Assembly: GCF_034424315.1 (NCBI RefSeq)
Contig: NZ_CP139972.1
Location: forward strand, 372,001 to 436,000
Direction of reading: 5' to 3'
Length of the DNA: 64,000 bases
DNA from: Chitinophaga sancti
Lineage (GTDB): Bacteria > Bacteroidota > Bacteroidia > Chitinophagales > Chitinophagaceae
Positions 16,261 to 24,516 of the stretch are shown here, piece after piece. Below the pieces are notes generated by a model that saw only the letters and a program-made list of their open reading frames with translations, did no database searches and was not told the origin of the DNA. A program made the translations under genes and the position numbers. How positions within the stretch are numbered: the first letter of the stretch is position 1; each line of letters opens with the position of its first letter.

Positions 16261-16375
16261 AGAGGTTGTATCAAAGGCAATTTTGAGGCATTGAGAATTT
16301 CATAAACACTCACTCACTCCCTCATGTATCCGGATAAGATCCGGGAAATTTCACCTTTGATACAACCTCTTTTTA
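16261..16375. terminator. Long-loop bidirectional terminator
   Basis: A perfect 17-bp inverted repeat (16261-16277 and 16354-16370) with a 76-base loop that contains a smaller hairpin (CCGGATaagATCCGG) sits between two convergent genes and is followed by TTTTTA. The loop is far longer than usual. Confidence 0.55.
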
Positions 16376-16376
16376 T

Positions 16377-17321
16377 TTACCATTTCTTTAATCCTAACAA
16401 TTTTTCTCCCAGCTCCGTCAGTGTGGCTAAAGGTTGTTGTTTTTCCCTCTTCAAAGGATCACCCGGGAATGCATATCCATCAGGTGCCACTTTTTCTCTC
16501 CAGGAGCGAATACGCCATTGCCTCATTTCTTCATTGCTTTCATCGGCTGGCATCATGGAAATATATTGTGCAATGCGCACTTTATCCTTACTGTTATTGG
16601 CTCGTATGCCATGTGGCTGAGCACTGTTAAAGATGAGCAGATCTCCTGCTTCCAGTTTCACTTTGGTTGGTGTAAACCCGGTCGTATCAGGTTTAAAATG
16701 ATCACGCCCTTCAGGCTGGGTCAGTTTCCAGGTATCATAAGTTCTGAAGAGCTCCGGGATGCATTGAAAGCCTCCCATATTTTCGTCGGTCTGATCTGCG
16801 AGAGCGAGTACTCCCTGAACATTTTGTGGTTTGGTTTCCGGATCATAATCCCAGTGAATGAAGCCTTTGTATTCATGACCAGGGCGGATGGGAAAATTGA
16901 GGTTTGCGCGGTCAATGGTCACCCAGAGTTCCTCCATGCCCCAGATGTCGGCAAATGCCTGGTGAATACGGGGAAACTGGCGGTTATCCCAAAGGTATTG
17001 ATGCTGGTAAATCTCTACCATGCCGGTATTGGTGAGTTCCGTCATTTTCATTTGTTGGGTTGGTGTGTACCAGGTATCCGGGTTTTGTGGGTCCTTTCCC
17101 TCAAATTCCCAGAGGTAATTGGCAAGGCGGGTAGCTTGTTCGCGGGGAACGGCCTGTTTGACGATGATGTAACCATTTTCTATCCAGAATTTCCAGTCGG
17201 CTTCGGAGAGGATGCGTAATTTCCCGCCATGGGGGCGGGTATTGAGTTGACGAGTGCTGGTGGTGGCAACGGAGGGGTTACCAGGAATAGCTTTGTGCGC
17301 GGTGTTAAGTGTGTGATTCAT
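16377..17321 (-). CDS. Phytanoyl-CoA dioxygenase-family Fe(II)/2-oxoglutarate oxygenase
   Basis: A 314-residue double-stranded beta-helix enzyme. The iron ligands are visible as HWDYD (HxD, near residue 175) and QPHGIRANNS (distal His near 241), with a following Arg (KVRIAQY) that would hold 2-oxoglutarate. The N-terminal ILSEADWKFWIENGYIIVKQ is the typical start of the PhyH family. Substrates in this family vary from fatty acyl-CoA to secondary metabolites and sugars, so none can be named. A divergent AraC-type regulator begins 93 bases away and is a likely controller. Confidence 0.8.
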   Translation of the reverse strand: MNHTLNTAHKAIPGNPSVATTSTRQLNTRPHGGKLRILSEADWKFWIENGYIIVKQAVPREQATRLANYLWEFEGKDPQNPDTWYTPTQQMKMTELTNTGMVEIYQHQYLWDNRQFPRIHQAFADIWGMEELWVTIDRANLNFPIRPGHEYKGFIHWDYDPETKPQNVQGVLALADQTDENMGGFQCIPELFRTYDTWKLTQPEGRDHFKPDTTGFTPTKVKLEAGDLLIFNSAQPHGIRANNSKDKVRIAQYISMMPADESNEEMRQWRIRSWREKVAPDGYAFPGDPLKREKQQPLATLTELGEKLLGLKKW

Positions 17322-17414
17322 AGACGTGATTTATGTCAAAATTCCGGAATTGGCGGCAGGGAAATTCTCCCTGTAATGACTGAAAATTGCCCTGTATTGA
17401 TTATTTTAATGCTC

Positions 17415-18257
17415 ATGAAGATCAGGAAAGAGAAAATAGAGATCCAACTTGGGCACTCCTTTAAATTGTTCTCGCCCAGCATGCGGAAGAATTTTTACTG
17501 GCATTTCCATCCGGAGATTGAATTGGTGTATGTAGAGGCCGTGAGTGGGATCAGGCATGTAGGGAGGCATATTTCGGGGTATACAGGGAGTGATCTGGTA
17601 CTGATAGGGCCGAATGTGCCACATTTGAACTTTGATTATGGGTTGGAGACGGAGTATAAGCAGATCGTGGTACAGCTGAAGGTCGATTTCCTGGAGGCAT
17701 TGATATTACCAACCGCGGAATTTGGGGAAATAAGGGCTTTATTTGAGCGATCACATAAAGGGTTGGCTTTTTATGGAGACACGAAGGAAAAGGTCGTAAA
17801 ACGGCTGAAAGAGGTGGATATGGAGCACCCGTTTGAGGCCTTGCTGGGGCTGTTGGAAATTTTTCAGTTATTGGGCAGGTCGGGGGAGGTAGAAGTGTTG
17901 AATGAGGGGGATACGGGGGTAAAGTGGTTGTTGAATGATAAGGTGAGGATGGGTACGATTTATGACTATGTGCATGAGAATTATGATAAGGAGCCGGATG
18001 TGAATGAGATAGCGGCCAGGGTGCATTTGGGTACAGCGGCATTTTGCAGGTATTTTAAGCGGCAGACGAAAATGACTTTTACAGATTTTGTGAATCAGTA
18101 CAGGATGAGTAATGCGAAAAATTTGTTGTTGCAGGGGAAGAGTGCGGGGGAGGTATGTTATGAGGTGGGGTTTGAGAGTGTGAGCTATTTTAACAGGTTG
18201 TTTAAAAGGGTAGTCGGGGTCACGCCGGCGGTGTTCAGGAGAGGGTATAATGGATGA
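17415..18257 (+). CDS. AraC-family transcription regulator with cupin sensor domain
   Basis: A 280-residue regulator from the ATG at 17415 (MKIRKEKIEIQLGHSFKL). The cupin part contains FYWHFHPEIELVYVEAVSGI, and two AraC-type HTH motifs occupy the last 95 residues (DVNEIAARVHLGTAAFCRYF and SAGEVCYEVGFESVSYFNRL). The frame stays open up to 17229, but that would run into the divergent dioxygenase gene and has no homology. AraC proteins with this cupin often sense sugars or aromatic compounds and control the adjacent gene, here the PhyH-type oxygenase. Confidence 0.85.
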   Translation: MKIRKEKIEIQLGHSFKLFSPSMRKNFYWHFHPEIELVYVEAVSGIRHVGRHISGYTGSDLVLIGPNVPHLNFDYGLETEYKQIVVQLKVDFLEALILPTAEFGEIRALFERSHKGLAFYGDTKEKVVKRLKEVDMEHPFEALLGLLEIFQLLGRSGEVEVLNEGDTGVKWLLNDKVRMGTIYDYVHENYDKEPDVNEIAARVHLGTAAFCRYFKRQTKMTFTDFVNQYRMSNAKNLLLQGKSAGEVCYEVGFESVSYFNRLFKRVVGVTPAVFRRGYNG

Positions 18258-18267
18258 ATTTTATCCT

Positions 18268-18275
18268 TAATTTTG
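18268..18275 (+). promoter_or_regulatory. -7 box of the second AraC gene
   Basis: TAATTTTG matches TAnnTTTG perfectly and lies 16 bases before the ATG at 18292, suggesting that this AraC gene is transcribed on its own despite the 34-bp gap. Confidence 0.5.
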
Positions 18276-18291
18276 CAGCAAATTCAAATCT

Positions 18292-19173
18292 ATGCAGGAT
18301 ACGAAAGGGATGTTAGAGAAAATCAGGCACCACGATAAATTATCAATCGCGTTGAATCAAAACTGTGCGATACCTTTACCGGAAGATGTGATGGAGATCT
18401 TATCCCAGCCGCATAGGTTGACCTTTTATTATTTCCAGTTCATAGTAAGTGGTGCGGCCACCTTTGTGACAGATCTGAACGAATTCAGTATTGCAGATGG
18501 CGGGTTGGTATTTGGCTTGCCAAACCAGGTGTTTACGAAACTACCTTACGATAAAAATAATTTTCAATATGCGTTATCATTTGATGAGCGCACGCTGATG
18601 TTGTTGCCGGGAACTTATCCTTTCCTGGTGAATCCTTACAATGTAAATGCGATTTCCTTTGATCCTGCGTCACAGTTGCGGGTGAAGAACTTATTGTCTG
18701 GTTTGTTCCAGTTATTGCATGCGCCGGGCAGGCAGCGGAAAGCGGAGGTGATACTGGCACATTTGCATACGGTGCTGACAGAGTTTAATACGGCATATTT
18801 TGAGCAGTATGGAGAGCAGGATGTGCATACGGGCGCGAAATTGTCAAAGTATATCGCTTTTAAGATGGCGGTAGAAACGAATTTGAGTGAGCAGCATGAT
18901 GTGCAGGGGATAGCAGATCAGTTGGCATTGACATCAGGAACTTTGTATGGGATAGTGAAAGAGTTTGCAGGGGTATCACCGAAGGAATGGATAACGAACA
19001 GGTTGATGTTGGAGGCGCAGCGGAAGCTGCAGTACACGAAGGTGTCGGTGAAAGAATTGGCTTATGAGTTAGGGTTTAGTGATCCAAGATATTTCTCCAG
19101 GGTATTTAAAAAGAGTACGGGGAAGAGTGTGAGTGAATATTTGGAAGAGTTGCAGGAGTTGGGGAATAATTAG
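18292..19173 (+). CDS. AraC-family transcription regulator
   Basis: A 293-residue protein with an N-terminal ligand-binding-like domain (residues 25-165, LTFYYFQFIVSGAATFVTDL) and a C-terminal AraC HTH pair (VQGIADQLALTSGTLYGIVK; SVKELAYELGFSDPRYFSRV). It is only 34 bases after the previous AraC gene, which belongs to a different subfamily, so it is not a recent duplicate. The next gene on the same strand is an SDR oxidoreductase, 447 bases away behind repeats. The gene it controls cannot be told from the sequence. Confidence 0.85.
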   Translation: MQDTKGMLEKIRHHDKLSIALNQNCAIPLPEDVMEILSQPHRLTFYYFQFIVSGAATFVTDLNEFSIADGGLVFGLPNQVFTKLPYDKNNFQYALSFDERTLMLLPGTYPFLVNPYNVNAISFDPASQLRVKNLLSGLFQLLHAPGRQRKAEVILAHLHTVLTEFNTAYFEQYGEQDVHTGAKLSKYIAFKMAVETNLSEQHDVQGIADQLALTSGTLYGIVKEFAGVSPKEWITNRLMLEAQRKLQYTKVSVKELAYELGFSDPRYFSRVFKKSTGKSVSEYLEELQELGNN

Positions 19174-19203
19174 GACTTATCCGGCAGTAATTATATTATT
19201 ATT

Positions 19204-19230
19204 AGAACTTATTTCATAGATAGGTATTTC
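19204..19230 (-). repeat. Half copy of the 73-bp palindromic element
   Basis: AGAACTTATTTCATAGATAGG and the next bases match the right end of the element family, in reverse orientation. It abuts the complete copy at 19237-19308. Confidence 0.55.
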
Positions 19231-19236
19231 TAGCCT

Positions 19237-19308
19237 GGAATTCATTTCATAAATAGGCATTTTCAATTGATAATCAATACTTAAATTTCAATTATGAAAT
19301 GAGTTCTA
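19237..19308 (-). repeat. Palindromic 73-bp interspersed element, copy A
   Basis: Full copy in reverse orientation. Ends GAATTCATTTCATAAATAGG and ATTATGAAATGAGTTCTA, core ATTGATAATCAAT. It is downstream of an AraC gene and next to a half copy, as if one element had entered or duplicated at another. Confidence 0.8.
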
Positions 19309-19327
19309 ATTAGAAAGATACCGCCTT

Positions 19328-19574
19328 CTACGATTTATCCCGCAATCATAAATTATCTCCTAATCTGATTCATCCTCTAATCATAATTTATCCCACAATC
19401 ATAATTTATCTCCTAATTTGATTTATTCTGTAATCATAATTACCCCGCAGTCATAATTTATCTCCTAATCTGATTTATCTCCTAATCTGATTTATTCTGT
19501 AATCATAATTACCCCCGCAATCCTGATTTATCCTCTAATCACGATTTATCCCACAATATTAATGATTTGTCCTC
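19328..19574. repeat. Tandem array of 13-14 units, 17-18 bp each
   Basis: Head-to-tail units around TCATAATTTATCTCCTAA, each 17 or 18 bases. Identical or nearly identical units begin at 19346, 19381, 19399 and 19451; a TCTGATTTATTCTGTAA-type variant occurs at 19417 and 19486. There are no spacers between units. The array fills the space between the palindromic element and the SDR promoter. Confidence 0.85.
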
Positions 19575-19620
19575 ATTGGCCTGTTTCTGCGGCGGTACCT
19601 TCGTTTCATAAATCGAAATT

Positions 19621-20346
19621 ATGAAATCAGCATTAGTAACTGGGGCCAATAAAGGTATTGGCTTTGAGGTAGCAAAAATACTTGCGCAAAAAGGATACTT
19701 TGTTTATTTAGGTAGCCGCAATCCTGAAAATGGCATTGCCGCAGTTGAAAAATTGAAATCCCAGGGCTTGCAGAATCTTTCTGCTGTTCAATTAGATGTG
19801 AGCAGCCAGGCATCGGTGGATGCAGCCAGGAACGCCATTCAATCCTTGGATATATTGGTGAACAATGCCGGTATTTCAGGCGGCCTGGAGCAGTCTGCTC
19901 TTAGTTCTGCCGCGGATCAGTATCTATCTGTGTATGAGACGAATGTATTTGGTGTAGTAAGAGTAACGCAGGCTTTTATTGATTTGCTAAAACAATCATC
20001 GGCCCCCAGGATTGTCAACGTCAGTACAGCGATGGCGTCTCTTTCACAGGCAGCGGATCTGGATAATGCTAATTATCCGAAGCGTTACGTCATCTATCAG
20101 TCTTCCAAGTCTGCATTGAATATGTACACGATAAACCTGGCTTATGAACTCCGGGATACTGCATTTAAGGTGAATGCGGTGTGTCCGGGGTATACACAAA
20201 CGGATTTTACGGGCCATCAGGGAACGAGTACACCGGAAGAGGCTGGGCAAAGGATTGCTAAATACGCATTGATAGGAGAGGATGGGCCAACAGGTAAATA
20301 TTTTAGTGAAGAATATTTCCCTGCACCGGCGACTTGCCCCTGGTAG
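19621..20346 (+). CDS. Short-chain dehydrogenase/reductase
   Basis: A 241-residue classical SDR. It has the cofactor motif TGANKGIG (residues 7-14), DVSS after beta-4, NNAGISGG near 81, a catalytic Ser in VNVSTAMASL and the YQSSK pair near 160. VCPGYTQTDFTG marks the PG motif. LGSRNPENG at the end of beta-2 (Arg rather than an acidic residue) favours NADPH. Related enzymes reduce carbonyls in detoxification, but the substrate is unknown. It is monocistronic, with repeats upstream and a hairpin terminator downstream. Confidence 0.88.
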   Translation: MKSALVTGANKGIGFEVAKILAQKGYFVYLGSRNPENGIAAVEKLKSQGLQNLSAVQLDVSSQASVDAARNAIQSLDILVNNAGISGGLEQSALSSAADQYLSVYETNVFGVVRVTQAFIDLLKQSSAPRIVNVSTAMASLSQAADLDNANYPKRYVIYQSSKSALNMYTINLAYELRDTAFKVNAVCPGYTQTDFTGHQGTSTPEEAGQRIAKYALIGEDGPTGKYFSEEYFPAPATCPW

Positions 20347-20363
20347 CTGGAACTTTGATTATT

Positions 20364-20410
20364 GAAAGGTGAGAAGGAATAATTAGGAACCAACTCACCT
20401 TTCGGATTTT
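20364..20410 (+). terminator. Terminator of the SDR gene
   Basis: A 10-bp inverted repeat (GAAAGGTGAG at 20364-20373 and its complement at 20394-20403), followed by GGATTTTT. Confidence 0.6.
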
Positions 20411-20543
20411 TAATTCATCTTTCGTTCCCCACTCATCGTTCTTCGTCATCCATCACCCATTCTCCATTCATCCTCCTCCAGCCTTCCTTCTCCATTCCCT
20501 ACTCAAAAATATTTATTTTTGTCGTTGAAAAAACTCAAGTAAC
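20411..20543. other. Pyrimidine-rich intergenic stretch, no gene seen
   Basis: The + strand is strongly C/T-rich from about 20410 to 20510, with irregular CCATTC/CATCC repeats. No frame looks coding. The region from 20617 to 21009 likewise holds no recognisable gene. Confidence 0.4.
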
Positions 20544-20616
20544 TAGAACTCATTTCATAATTACTATTTATGTATTGATTATCAGCTGGGAATACCTATT
20601 TATGAAATTAGTTCTA
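20544..20616 (+). repeat. Palindromic 73-bp interspersed element, copy B
   Basis: Full copy with TAGAACTCATTTCATAA at the left and ATGAAATTAGTTCTA at the right, so a TA dinucleotide is present at both ends. It is between the SDR and the thioredoxin genes. Confidence 0.85.
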
Positions 20617-20983
20617 ATATCGAGGAGCCAATTAGAGGGGGATTCGCATTATAGGATTAACATGCTCAAAATGCGTGATTGGAAGGCTTCCAATGATCTT
20701 CCTGCTTTCAATTTACTGAAGTTATTCTAACCTATTTTTATTTACAAATTTTTTCCTAATCAAAACGATCCTGCACGATATTTTTTTAATTCCCGTATTT
20801 CATCTCCCTCCAGGAATAAGCAGTCCTTAAAATACCCCGGTAATTTTTTAAAATTATTACTCCCTATTTATAGTAGCCAGCTAACTATCACTCCAATTAT
20901 TCACCTATTCCATTTTCCTAAGACATCTCCAGTAATCCTCCCAATCCCCCCACCCATCACCTCACCTGTAAAACCCAACTCCC

Positions 20984-21017
20984 TACTTGACACATAATAA
21001 TTAAAATCATAACTTCG
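20984..21017 (+). promoter_or_regulatory. Promoter of the thioredoxin-gene cluster
   Basis: TTGA, 19 bases, then TAACTTCG (21010-21017), one mismatch in each Bacteroidota element (TTTG-N19-TAnnTTTG). The ATG of the first small gene follows 7 bases later. Confidence 0.4.
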
Positions 21018-21024
21018 TCACCCT

Positions 21025-21213
21025 ATGGGAGCGACACTATTACACAAACTAAATCACATGCCACAGCATATCCTGCTGTCTTTCACACTTGTGCCAATAT
21101 TACTATCCTCCTGCCCGCTAAAGCGTGCAATCAACACCCGGATGCTCTTCCCTGCAAAAGAAGAACTTTCATTCCAACCGAAAACTGCCCCCAATTATTT
21201 ACCTGCTATATGA
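21025..21213 (+). CDS. Possible small lipoprotein
   Basis: A 62-residue frame with a hydrophobic stretch and lipobox (HILLSFTLVPILLSSCPLKR) and an otherwise featureless tail. A promoter-like site lies just upstream and two secreted thioredoxins follow. The ATG at 21061 would place the signal peptide at the very start. No family is recognised, so it could be spurious. Confidence 0.4.
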   Translation: MGATLLHKLNHMPQHILLSFTLVPILLSSCPLKRAINTRMLFPAKEELSFQPKTAPNYLPAI

Positions 21214-21258
21214 TGATAGCCAATAAAATCATCTATGCTCAACCTGCACAATAGACGA

Positions 21259-21774
21259 ATGAATATGAAAATAATAATTGCAGTTCATACACTCCTGATG
21301 TTGACCTGCTTTACAATAACAGCGAGTGCTACCAGCATTTCCACTTCAGACACTACCACTACTCCGGATTTCTCCCTTATAGACAGCAACGGGAAAAATA
21401 TCTCCATCCATTCCCTCCAGGGCAAAGTGGTATTTATCAACTTCTGGGCTACCTGGTGTCAGCCTTGTGTACAGGAAATGCCCTCCATCAATGAATTGAA
21501 AGAGTCTTTCAATGGAAACGACCAGGTCGTATTTCTGACTATAGATGTAGATGCAGAATTGCCAAAGTCAAAAGCCTACATGGATAACAAGCATTTCACC
21601 CTCCCCGTATATGCGGCCACCACTGCGATTCCCCGGGTGTTTTATTACCATTCCATCCCAACCACCACCATTCTGGATAAAAACGGAGAGATCATCTGGC
21701 ATGTGGAAGGAGGGAAGGACTATACCTCTCCTGAAATACGCAGGATCTTAACTGAGCACATAGAAAGTAAGTAA
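21259..21774 (+). CDS. Periplasmic TlpA-like thiol-disulfide oxidoreductase
   Basis: A secreted thioredoxin-fold protein of about 171 residues. The start at 21259 (MNMKIIIAVHTLLMLTCFTI) gives a proper signal peptide; an upstream in-frame ATG at 21235 adds a polar NLHNRR segment. The AhpC/TSA-type core has TPDFSLIDSNGKNISIHSL, then NFWATWCQPCVQEMPSI with the redox CQPC. The cis-Pro loop is SIPTTTILDKNG. Proteins of this kind reduce disulfides or supply electrons for cytochrome and cell-surface proteins. A paralogue follows 4 bases after its stop. Confidence 0.85.
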   Translation: MNMKIIIAVHTLLMLTCFTITASATSISTSDTTTTPDFSLIDSNGKNISIHSLQGKVVFINFWATWCQPCVQEMPSINELKESFNGNDQVVFLTIDVDAELPKSKAYMDNKHFTLPVYAATTAIPRVFYYHSIPTTTILDKNGEIIWHVEGGKDYTSPEIRRILTEHIESK

Positions 21775-21778
21775 CCCT

Positions 21779-22369
21779 ATGAACAAACAGAACATCCTGC
21801 GCTTTCTAAAAAAGAACCTGAATACGATGATATGGGGCCTCCTGATCATCGTATTAGTCACCAATACAAGCGCAAAAGCCTGGGTACTCAGGAGAATGAT
21901 GGATCTGGGCATCTTCAATGCACATATTAAACCAGGGCCTTCGCATGAAATCGTTTCTTTTAATTACCGGGATGTTGCGACTGGCAATGTGGTTAATACA
22001 TCTTCGCTTCGGGGAAAGGTGGTGTTTATCAATTGCTGGGCTTCCTGGTGCCCGCCATGCAGGGCGGAATTTTCCTCTGTCATGTCTTTATACAATCGTT
22101 TCAAAGATAACCCCCAGGTGGTATTCATCCTGATCAATGAAGATGATGATTTGGCAAAAGCAAAAGAATTCCTTCAAAAAGAGAATTGTAATTTACCCAT
22201 ATACAAGGCTCTGGATATTGTTCCGGTATCTGTGTATAATGGTACCTTGCCAACGACTGTAATCCTTGACAAAAAGGGTAAGATCAAGTATCATCACGAA
22301 GGGCTGGCTGATTATGGCAGGGAAGAATTCGCCAACCAGATCAATGAGGTCATCCGCTCTTTTGAGTAA
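21779..22369 (+). CDS. Membrane-anchored TlpA-like thioredoxin
   Basis: A 196-residue protein with a non-cleaved N-terminal membrane segment (TMIWGLLIIVLVTNTSA) and a thioredoxin domain with NCWASWCPPCRAEFSSVM (CPPC active site) and TLPTTVILDKKGK as the cis-Pro loop. It starts 4 bases after the first thioredoxin gene and shares its architecture, pointing to a tandem duplication followed by divergence. The pair may act as a relay, one soluble or released and one anchored (inference). Confidence 0.85.
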   Translation: MNKQNILRFLKKNLNTMIWGLLIIVLVTNTSAKAWVLRRMMDLGIFNAHIKPGPSHEIVSFNYRDVATGNVVNTSSLRGKVVFINCWASWCPPCRAEFSSVMSLYNRFKDNPQVVFILINEDDDLAKAKEFLQKENCNLPIYKALDIVPVSVYNGTLPTTVILDKKGKIKYHHEGLADYGREEFANQINEVIRSFE

Positions 22370-22482
22370 TTTGATCATCGGTTTTTTTAGCAAATTTGCA
22401 GTAGAGTAATAAAAAGACCATGGTAGTTTCTCTATCCTGAATAAAGGGGGAAAGAATCTCTACTTTTCCTTAATTTCCCACC

Positions 22483-23985
22483 ATGATAAGAACAGCCATC
22501 CTATTATTACTCACAGGAATATTTCCATTCCACGCCAACTTAGACCTCATCAGAGTAGATGGAGGCACCATTTCAGGCACCCACGCCGGCGACATCCATA
22601 TTTACAAAGGCATCCCTTTTGCCGCGCCTCCTGTCGGAGACCTGCGCTGGAAAGCGCCTCAACCAGTAATCCCCTGGTCTGGAACTAAACAATGCAGCAC
22701 CTTCGGCCCAAGTGCCGTACAAGGCGCCCCCCTGCCATTTGGCCCATGGAGTGAAGAATACCTGATACCCAAGGAGCCCATCAGCGAGGATTGCCTCTAT
22801 CTCAATGTCTGGAGCGGCGCAAAATCAGCTGCCGAAAAACGCCCGGTATTGGTCTACATTTATGGTGGTGCCTTTGCCGGTGGCGGAGCCGCCTGCCCGA
22901 TCTACGATGGCACGGCAATGGCAAAGAAAGGAATCGTATTCGTAAGCCTGAATTACAGGGTCGGCATCTTAGGTTTCATGGCTCATCCAGATCTAACTGC
23001 TGAGTCTAAAGACCACGCCTCAGGGAATTACGGCCTCCTGGACCAAATCGCTGCATTGCAATGGGTACAACGTAACATCGCATCATTTGGCGGAGACCCT
23101 GAAAATGTAACCATCGCAGGACAATCAGCAGGATCCATGAGCGTACATTGCCTGGTGGCATCCCCTTTAGGAAAGGGCTTATTTAAGCGTGCAATTGCTG
23201 AAAGCGGAGCCATGTTTGACGAATCCCCGGCCACATTAAAACAGGCAGAAGAAAGAGGGGCTGCTGTAGGTGCTAGCATCAATGATCTAAGAAAACTATC
23301 CACCGCAGAATTATTAAAAAAGCAATGGCAGGGCCGTGGTCCAATTGTAGATGCTTATGTATTACCTCAATCTGTTAGTGCCATCTTTGCGGCTGGAAAA
23401 GATAATAAGGTAGACTTGCTGACTGGCTGGAATGAAGACGATGGTGTTGATTTTAGCAAAAAAACGGCGGCAACATTTACAAGAGAAATAGATAATGAAT
23501 ATGGTGCTGATGCGGCGAAATTGCTAAATTACTACAAGGTGAAGAATGATACTGATATACCTGCAGCACAGACGCACTATTCGAGAGATATTGTATTTGG
23601 CGTGCAGAATTACACCTGGGCAGGCGTGCAGGCCGCAAAAGCGGGCAAAGTGTATGTCTATAATTTTACGCGTAAACTGCCAGCCTCCGGAGAATATATA
23701 AAATACGGGGCATTCCATACAGGTGAAGTAGCATATGCTTATAACAACCTGAACTTTGTAAAACGTTGTAATTTCACAACAGCGGACTTCAAACTGGCAG
23801 ATATCATGAGCGGCTATTGGGTAAATTTTGTAAAAACAGGAGATCCTAATGGAAAAGGCTTACCTGAGTGGCCGGAATATAATACAAAGGAATATTCCAC
23901 CCAGCTCCTCGGAGAAAAAATAGTAACAAAACCTCTGCCAGGAAAACAAGTATTAGATATAATAAAACGACATGCTAATCTGTAG
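22483..23985 (+). CDS. Secreted type-B carboxylesterase/lipase
   Basis: A 500-residue alpha/beta-hydrolase with a signal peptide (LLLLTGIFPFHANL). It shows the type-B start VDGGTISGTHAGDIHIYKGI and PVGDLRWKAP, SEDCLYLNVW, the oxyanion hole YIYGGAFAGGG and the nucleophile elbow TIAGQSAGSMS (Ser near 214). GAFHTGEVAYAY near 413 carries the catalytic His. Family members cut p-nitrobenzyl and other short esters. It is monocistronic, ending at a perfect hairpin. Confidence 0.9.
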   Translation: MIRTAILLLLTGIFPFHANLDLIRVDGGTISGTHAGDIHIYKGIPFAAPPVGDLRWKAPQPVIPWSGTKQCSTFGPSAVQGAPLPFGPWSEEYLIPKEPISEDCLYLNVWSGAKSAAEKRPVLVYIYGGAFAGGGAACPIYDGTAMAKKGIVFVSLNYRVGILGFMAHPDLTAESKDHASGNYGLLDQIAALQWVQRNIASFGGDPENVTIAGQSAGSMSVHCLVASPLGKGLFKRAIAESGAMFDESPATLKQAEERGAAVGASINDLRKLSTAELLKKQWQGRGPIVDAYVLPQSVSAIFAAGKDNKVDLLTGWNEDDGVDFSKKTAATFTREIDNEYGADAAKLLNYYKVKNDTDIPAAQTHYSRDIVFGVQNYTWAGVQAAKAGKVYVYNFTRKLPASGEYIKYGAFHTGEVAYAYNNLNFVKRCNFTTADFKLADIMSGYWVNFVKTGDPNGKGLPEWPEYNTKEYSTQLLGEKIVTKPLPGKQVLDIIKRHANL

Positions 23986-23993
23986 TAAATATG

Positions 23994-24032
23994 AATATTG
24001 AATAGACAGCCCTTGTCTATTCAATATTTTCC
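23994..24032 (+). terminator. Terminator of the carboxylesterase gene
   Basis: Perfect 15-bp inverted repeat AATATTGAATAGACA with a 5-base loop (23994-24008 and 24014-24028), followed by TTTCCC. Confidence 0.75.
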
Positions 24033-24086
24033 CTTCCCGAACACTTTGCCTGCCCACCCCCCATGAATAATCTCCAACCCCACTTA

Positions 24087-24482
24087 TCAAGGCAATGACA
24101 AATAAACCACCTCCGGCTCCTTCCCCCAGCTCTTAAGCCCTTCCCTCTTCAATAATTCCGTACCACCCAATTCCCCACAATAATTACTATACACCACCGC
24201 TGCAATCTTATAATGCCTGATCACATAAGCACAAAGCATACAAGGCTCCATATTCGAATACAAAACCGCCCCCTCACAAGACCCATACCTATGCACCGCA
24301 TCCAGCACCGCCACCACTTCCGCATGCCTTGTTACATCTTTCAGCCTGCGGCTTTGCTCCGTACCTTCGCCTATAATAAGCCCGTCTTTTACAATGACAC
24401 AGCCAACAGCACTTTCCCCTGCCTGCGCAGCTTCCCGCGCTAATGCAAGACAACGCTCTAAATAAGGTAGATGATTTTCCAT
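24087..24482 (-). CDS. Nucleoside/cytidine-type zinc deaminase
   Basis: A 131-residue deaminase from the ATG at 24482. Zinc ligands are plain: HAEVVAVLDAV (His, with the proton-shuttle Glu) and EPCMLCAYVI (two Cys). AAQAGESAVGCVIVKDG precedes them as in CMP/dCMP-, guanine- and tRNA-adenosine deaminases. The length and the missing tRNA-binding features leave the substrate open; guanine or a modified base is possible. It is divergent from the HAD phosphatase gene with only 34 bases between the two start codons. Confidence 0.82.
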   Translation of the reverse strand: MENHLPYLERCLALAREAAQAGESAVGCVIVKDGLIIGEGTEQSRRLKDVTRHAEVVAVLDAVHRYGSCEGAVLYSNMEPCMLCAYVIRHYKIAAVVYSNYCGELGGTELLKREGLKSWGKEPEVVYLSLP

Positions 24483-24488
24483 GTCCTG

Positions 24489-24511
24489 CAAAGATAGGTT
24501 TATTATATTTG
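24489..24511. promoter_or_regulatory. Back-to-back -7 boxes of the deaminase and HAD genes
   Basis: TATCTTTG on the minus strand (24489-24496) and TATATTTG on the plus strand (24504-24511) are both perfect TAnnTTTG boxes. Each ends 5-6 bases from its ATG, so both mRNAs would be leaderless or nearly so, and the -33 regions would lie inside the opposite gene. Confidence 0.45.
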
Positions 24512-24516
24512 CTCAT

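Noticed and set aside
19328..19574. CRISPR array
   Set aside because: Units of 17-18 bp follow each other with no spacers, and no cas genes are near; it is a plain tandem repeat.
19602..19628. Short inverted repeat TTTCATAA/TTATGAAA over the SDR start codon as part of the element family
   Set aside because: The arms match only 8 bases and the ends GAACT and the core are missing.
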